Assembly: GCF_003369915.1 (NCBI RefSeq)
Contig: NC_046674.1
Location: forward strand, 23,129,657 to 23,193,656
Length of the DNA: 64,000 nt
Direction: 5' to 3'
DNA from: Drosophila miranda
Taxonomy: Eukaryota; Arthropoda; Insecta; Diptera; Drosophilidae
How positions within the stretch are numbered: the first letter of the stretch is position 1; each line of letters starts with the position of its first letter. This document shows positions 60,449-64,000 of this stretch, in pieces. The translations under genes were made by a program, and so were the position numbers. The notes beneath the pieces were generated by a model. It saw only the letters and a program-made list of their open reading frames with translations. It had not been told where the DNA came from and made no database searches.

Positions 60449-62735
60449 TTAAACAAACATCTTCTCCAGCATTTTTCTAAGTTTTTCTTGGGCATAGCGT
60501 ATCTTTTGATATAATTCTTTGGACACACCGTTCTCCACGATGGTCGAGAAGCGATATGTGCGGAAGTTCTTCTCGTGATCCATGTATGTAATGGCACTCA
60601 TACGCGGACAAAGAATGAGCTTCATGTGATCCGAAAAATTAAGCTGAAATCAGGAATAGTTTTGGTTAATTTCTATAAGTCGGGAGAGCATTTACTAAAT
60701 TTGTGTAGCTACCTGTACAGAACCGTTGGTAAGATGCATGACCACAGCACACGTTGTGCGGAACCAGGAGTGCAAATGGGGCATACGCGATATCTGATCA
60801 CTCTCAATGTTCACATTATTGGCTCCAGCCTTCACGAGATGCTCGATCATGTAACGCTTGAAGTAGGAAAGCAGCTTCATCTTTTTATCAAGCGTCTTGC
60901 AGTAATCGGTCGTAGTCATGTAGCTCTCCTTTCCGTCCTTGTCTATGAAGTGGACGTTGATCTGGTTCGGAAGCAGAATCAATTTGGTTGTGTCGTTGAA
61001 CATAACGCCAATGCCCTCATCACAGAGCTGATAACCGAAGCCGTATTTTTCACTGTAGTCGACCCATTTGGATATCCAGAAGAGCGGCTGTGCTGCAGGA
61101 TCGGTATTCTCATCCTCGAGATTGCCTTGCAGTATGCGCGGCTGTAAGCACGAGATGATTAATAATTATTTAACAGATACAATCACTGCAATGATTACAA
61201 ACCTTGTTGTTGATCAGATTGGTGAGCTGCTGGTGCAAGCTCTCAATGTCGCTGCGGTAGTCTTCGTTGTGGCGGCACACCTGGGCCGAGGCAGTGATGG
61301 CGTCGTGCAAGTTGGTCTTGAGGAATGTTGACTCCAGACGAGTATCATCCCTAATGCCGTTCATCTCCATCAGCGGCTTGCGATGAATGGAGTCTTCAAT
61401 GGTGTCGTTGATGCCAATTCGCGGAGCCATAGTTAGGCAAGAGCTTGGCAAGAACGTTGGCACCTTCGAGCCCTTCAGGAAGTCGTAGTTCAGCAACTGG
61501 CCAATTGCTGGCGGCTCTCAGGGTTCGGCTGGAGCATGGAGATCACCATATCAGCAGCAGGTTTTCTCAAGTAGCTTGGCACTCTGTACTCGCACTTCTT
61601 GATCTTTGAATAAGTGTCCTTCAGCGTTTTGGTCTCAAACGGGTGTTGGCCTACCAACAGAGTGTACATGACGCAGCCAATGGACCATATGTCCACTTCG
61701 AACGAATGCCCCTTTTTGGTGAGAATTTCTGGGGCAATGTAGTTTGGGGTGCCGCACAGAGTCTTCTTGCGTTCGCCCTCATATTCGATGCGAGTGGCTA
61801 GGCCAAAGTCGCCAATCTTCACGTGCAGCATATCGTTCAAGAACAGGTTTCCTAGCTTCAAGTCGCGATGGATAATGCGGTTGTCGTGCAGATACTTGAC
61901 GCCTTGGATGATCTGGTAAATGTAGTAGCGGCACTCGAACTCCGTGATGCTTTTCCGGCGCTTGTGCAGCTCCATCATCGACTGAGTGGCAAAAAGGCGG
62001 GATCCATTAGTTCGGAAGAACGCATGCTATGCTGAATTTCCGGCGTACTTACCCGCTTCTTGCAAAGCTCCAGGACAATGTAAATGTTCTGGACATCCTC
62101 GAAATAGCTATGGAACTTCACTATGTTGGATGATTGAGACTACGATGAATGGTAATCTCCTGAGCGGTCTTCTCCTTCAGGTTGTGCTTGATCATCAGCT
62201 TCTTTGATACGATTTTGCCGGCAAAAACATCGTCGGTCTCCACATCGATGATTTCGTAGCACTTGGCAAAGCCGCCCTGCACAAGCAATTGCAAAACATC
62301 TCATTATAGCCACAATTTTTTACTAAATAATTGTAAATTGAATGCGACGCGACAAAAAAAAAAGAATGTACGTTTGCATGCATGTATGTGGCTGGGCCGT
62401 CACTTCTTTGACAACTCTACCAGGCACACACACGCACGCGTTCACACATAAAACAGTGGAAGGGTGCCAAAGGAAACTGAGGCGAAAATAGATGTAAGCC
62501 GCATGCTTGTATGTGTTGGTTTGCATGCCCTTACATACATATGTGTATGCCCAGCGCTGTGAGGCTGCGCAGAGTTGTTAAAATGTGCATGAGGATTCCC
62601 TAGAACACAATGATCCACTTCTGGGGCAAGTCTTACCTTTCCAAAGAAGCGCATACGCTTATACGTCCTGCGTTGATTGGAGTCGAAGAGACGATCCGGT
62701 ATATCTGTGCTTTTATCCTCCGGTTTTGCGGCCAT
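60449..62735 (-). pseudogene. polo: polo copy 9, two one-base frameshifts
   Basis: Exons 62735-62637, 62276-62053 (224 bp, one base short near 62129), 61981-61203 (779 bp, one base short near 61510), 61141-60713 and 60643-60449. Both losses are in G runs (TTGGATG for TTGGGATG; CTGGCGG for CTGGGCGG). The rest of the sequence is clean. As written, the protein would be cut in the kinase N-lobe. Alleles are Leu66, His221 and Lys330, a combination seen in no other copy. Two homopolymer losses could also be consensus errors. Confidence 0.9.
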
Positions 62736-63204
62736 TTTGCTCTGATGTCCCTTTGCCTTGGCGTTCACTCGAAACACAAAAAACTTCCTCGCCTTCGCGT
62801 TGATGCAAAATCCGCTCTGTACACACCACGTCCAGTTAAATGCGTTCCCAAAGAAACAATTTAAGATTAATGCAAATGCCAAGACACAAATGATCACTCG
62901 CAGACTATGCCTATGCCCACCGACACCACTCACAATTCACAGTTCACGAAAAATAGCCACAAAGCGGAGAACGCGCCGAAACCGTTCGATTTAAATGCCA
63001 ATGAAAATTAGTGATGTGCGCTGTACATAAATCGAGCTATAATAAATTTTAGTAGATGAATTTTTATATACTTGTGAGACTGATAAGTCAACGCAACTAC
63101 TTTTCTGAAATCAGAGCACTCTATTTCTCTATTCAGTTGCAGAAATATGCTTAAGTAATAGTTTATAATACCCGTCGGCATAACACAGTGGCACCGTGAC
63201 ACAG
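62736..63204 (-). promoter_or_regulatory. polo 5' flank, unit 9
   Basis: 469 bp, clean, TATTTCTCTATTCAG allele with CAACTAC. No clear core promoter motif identified. Confidence 0.5.
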
Positions 63205-63631
63205 TGTTCTATTTAACATGTAATATAATACCTCACGACAACACACTGGCCACTGCAGTGAGTTCTGCTGACAATGCACTCTCTCCGCAGATGGCAAAGA
63301 CAGCGGGGCAGTTGCTGACCATCAAAATATCGCAATTGCCCACCAGACACTAAAATTATTCATAATACACAAAACATATATTTTACAGACTCAGCACTTT
63401 TGTACCTTTTATCACCTATAAATAAGAATCAGTTTTATCAATAAAATCAGTATCAGAAACAGTACCATAACTGCCTGTCACTCATCTTCCATCGCAATCA
63501 TCAGAGGCTGTCGCCGTGTCTTCAGACCCTCCCTTGCGCACCGTAGGATACCCACTCCGCAGTCCAACTGGTTCAAGTTCTAGTTGCGACGACCAAACTG
63601 TAGACGGTTTATGTACCGTATGCAACCCAGC
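63205..63631 (+). repeat. BEL LTR, 3'-truncated
   Basis: 427 bp; TATAAATA at 63417 and initiator retained. Confidence 0.85.
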
Positions 63632-64000
63632 AACCCACTGATACAACAGCGCTCACCCCAGGACACTTCTTGATTGGTGAACCATTGACAACGCCTCCTG
63701 ACGTCAATACTGATCAACAAGGAAGAACATTGGTCAAGCGCTGGGAATTGGTATCGCGCCTAAGGCATTCATTCTGGAAACAATGGTCTACAGAATACCT
63801 CCAAGAATCGCAAGCTCGGCATAAATGGAAGACCGCTTCACCAAACGTACCTGAAGGATTATTAGTTTTGGTTAAGGAAGACAACCTTCCTGTAATGAAG
63901 TGGCCAATGGGTCGCATCATTAAGACATATCCTGGACAGGACAACCACGTACGAGTGGTTGACGTTAAGACAGCATCTGGCGTATACAAGCGCCCTATCA
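63632..64000 (+). pseudogene. pol: BEL pol C-terminal fragment, incomplete at window edge
   Basis: Open in the pol frame from about 63670 to the edge; integrase C-terminal domain only. Confidence 0.82.

Larger units (their letters stand above)
63205..64000 (+). mobile_element. BEL fragment R11: LTR fused to the 3' end of pol, cut by window edge
   Basis: LTR 63205-63631 joined to pol from 63632 with the R3-type joint. Shares the CTAAGGCATTC and GAATCGCAAG variants with R5. Continues past the right edge. Confidence 0.92.

Overview
The window looks like insect DNA, almost certainly Drosophila. It is a tandem array of nine copies of the mitotic kinase gene polo, all on the minus strand. Between the copies lie plus-strand fragments of one BEL/Pao LTR retrotransposon. 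The polo call rests on five exons with consensus splice sites that encode 575 residues with a Plk kinase domain and both polo boxes. Three insertions of a mini-me/DINE-1-like element with a (GTCY)n microsatellite also point to Drosophila. An obscura-group Y or heterochromatic locus (for example the D. miranda neo-Y, known for gene amplification) is plausible but is inference only.

Layout. Each unit reads, left to right: polo 3' spacer; polo (minus strand); about 466 bp of polo 5' flank; BEL 5' LTR (plus strand); gag/pol remnants ending at the pol stop; then the next spacer. No 3' LTR is seen anywhere, so the amplified segment appears to have captured a BEL element already cut off after pol. 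The polo copies are at 2311-4599, 9697-11985, 17976-20264, 22420-24708, 28052-30339, 38049-40294, 42470-44764, 50790-53063 and 60449-62735. Copies 1-5 have intact coding exons and splice sites. Copies 6, 8 and 9 carry frameshifts. Copy 7 is clean in its 5' half and riddled with indels in its 3' half.

There are two main unit types. Short units (about 4.44 kb) carry an LTR fused directly to the last 545 bp of pol (junctions at 12878, 21160, 25604, 41198 and 63631). Long units carry gag and more of pol (LTRs starting at 5066, 30806, 45231 and 53528). One extra gag-pol segment without LTR or polo (13549-17263) is spliced in. DINE-like elements sit at 26158-27346, 36564-37678 and 58963-60073; the last two occupy the same site and so descend from one insertion.

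The retrotransposon is dead in every copy: all have frameshifts or deletions in gag, pol or integrase. However, nine LTR copies keep a TATA box and an initiator. Each would drive transcription away from its own polo and, with no 3' LTR to end it, into the 3' end of the next polo on the antisense strand. The array could therefore make many copies of polo mRNA, antisense polo RNA, or both.

Sequence quality is uneven. From about 36.4 to 43.29 kb and from 51.75 to 53.3 kb there are dense single-base indels with abrupt ends, which look more like unpolished long-read consensus than decay. Lesions in copies 6, 7 and 8 should be read with that in mind.
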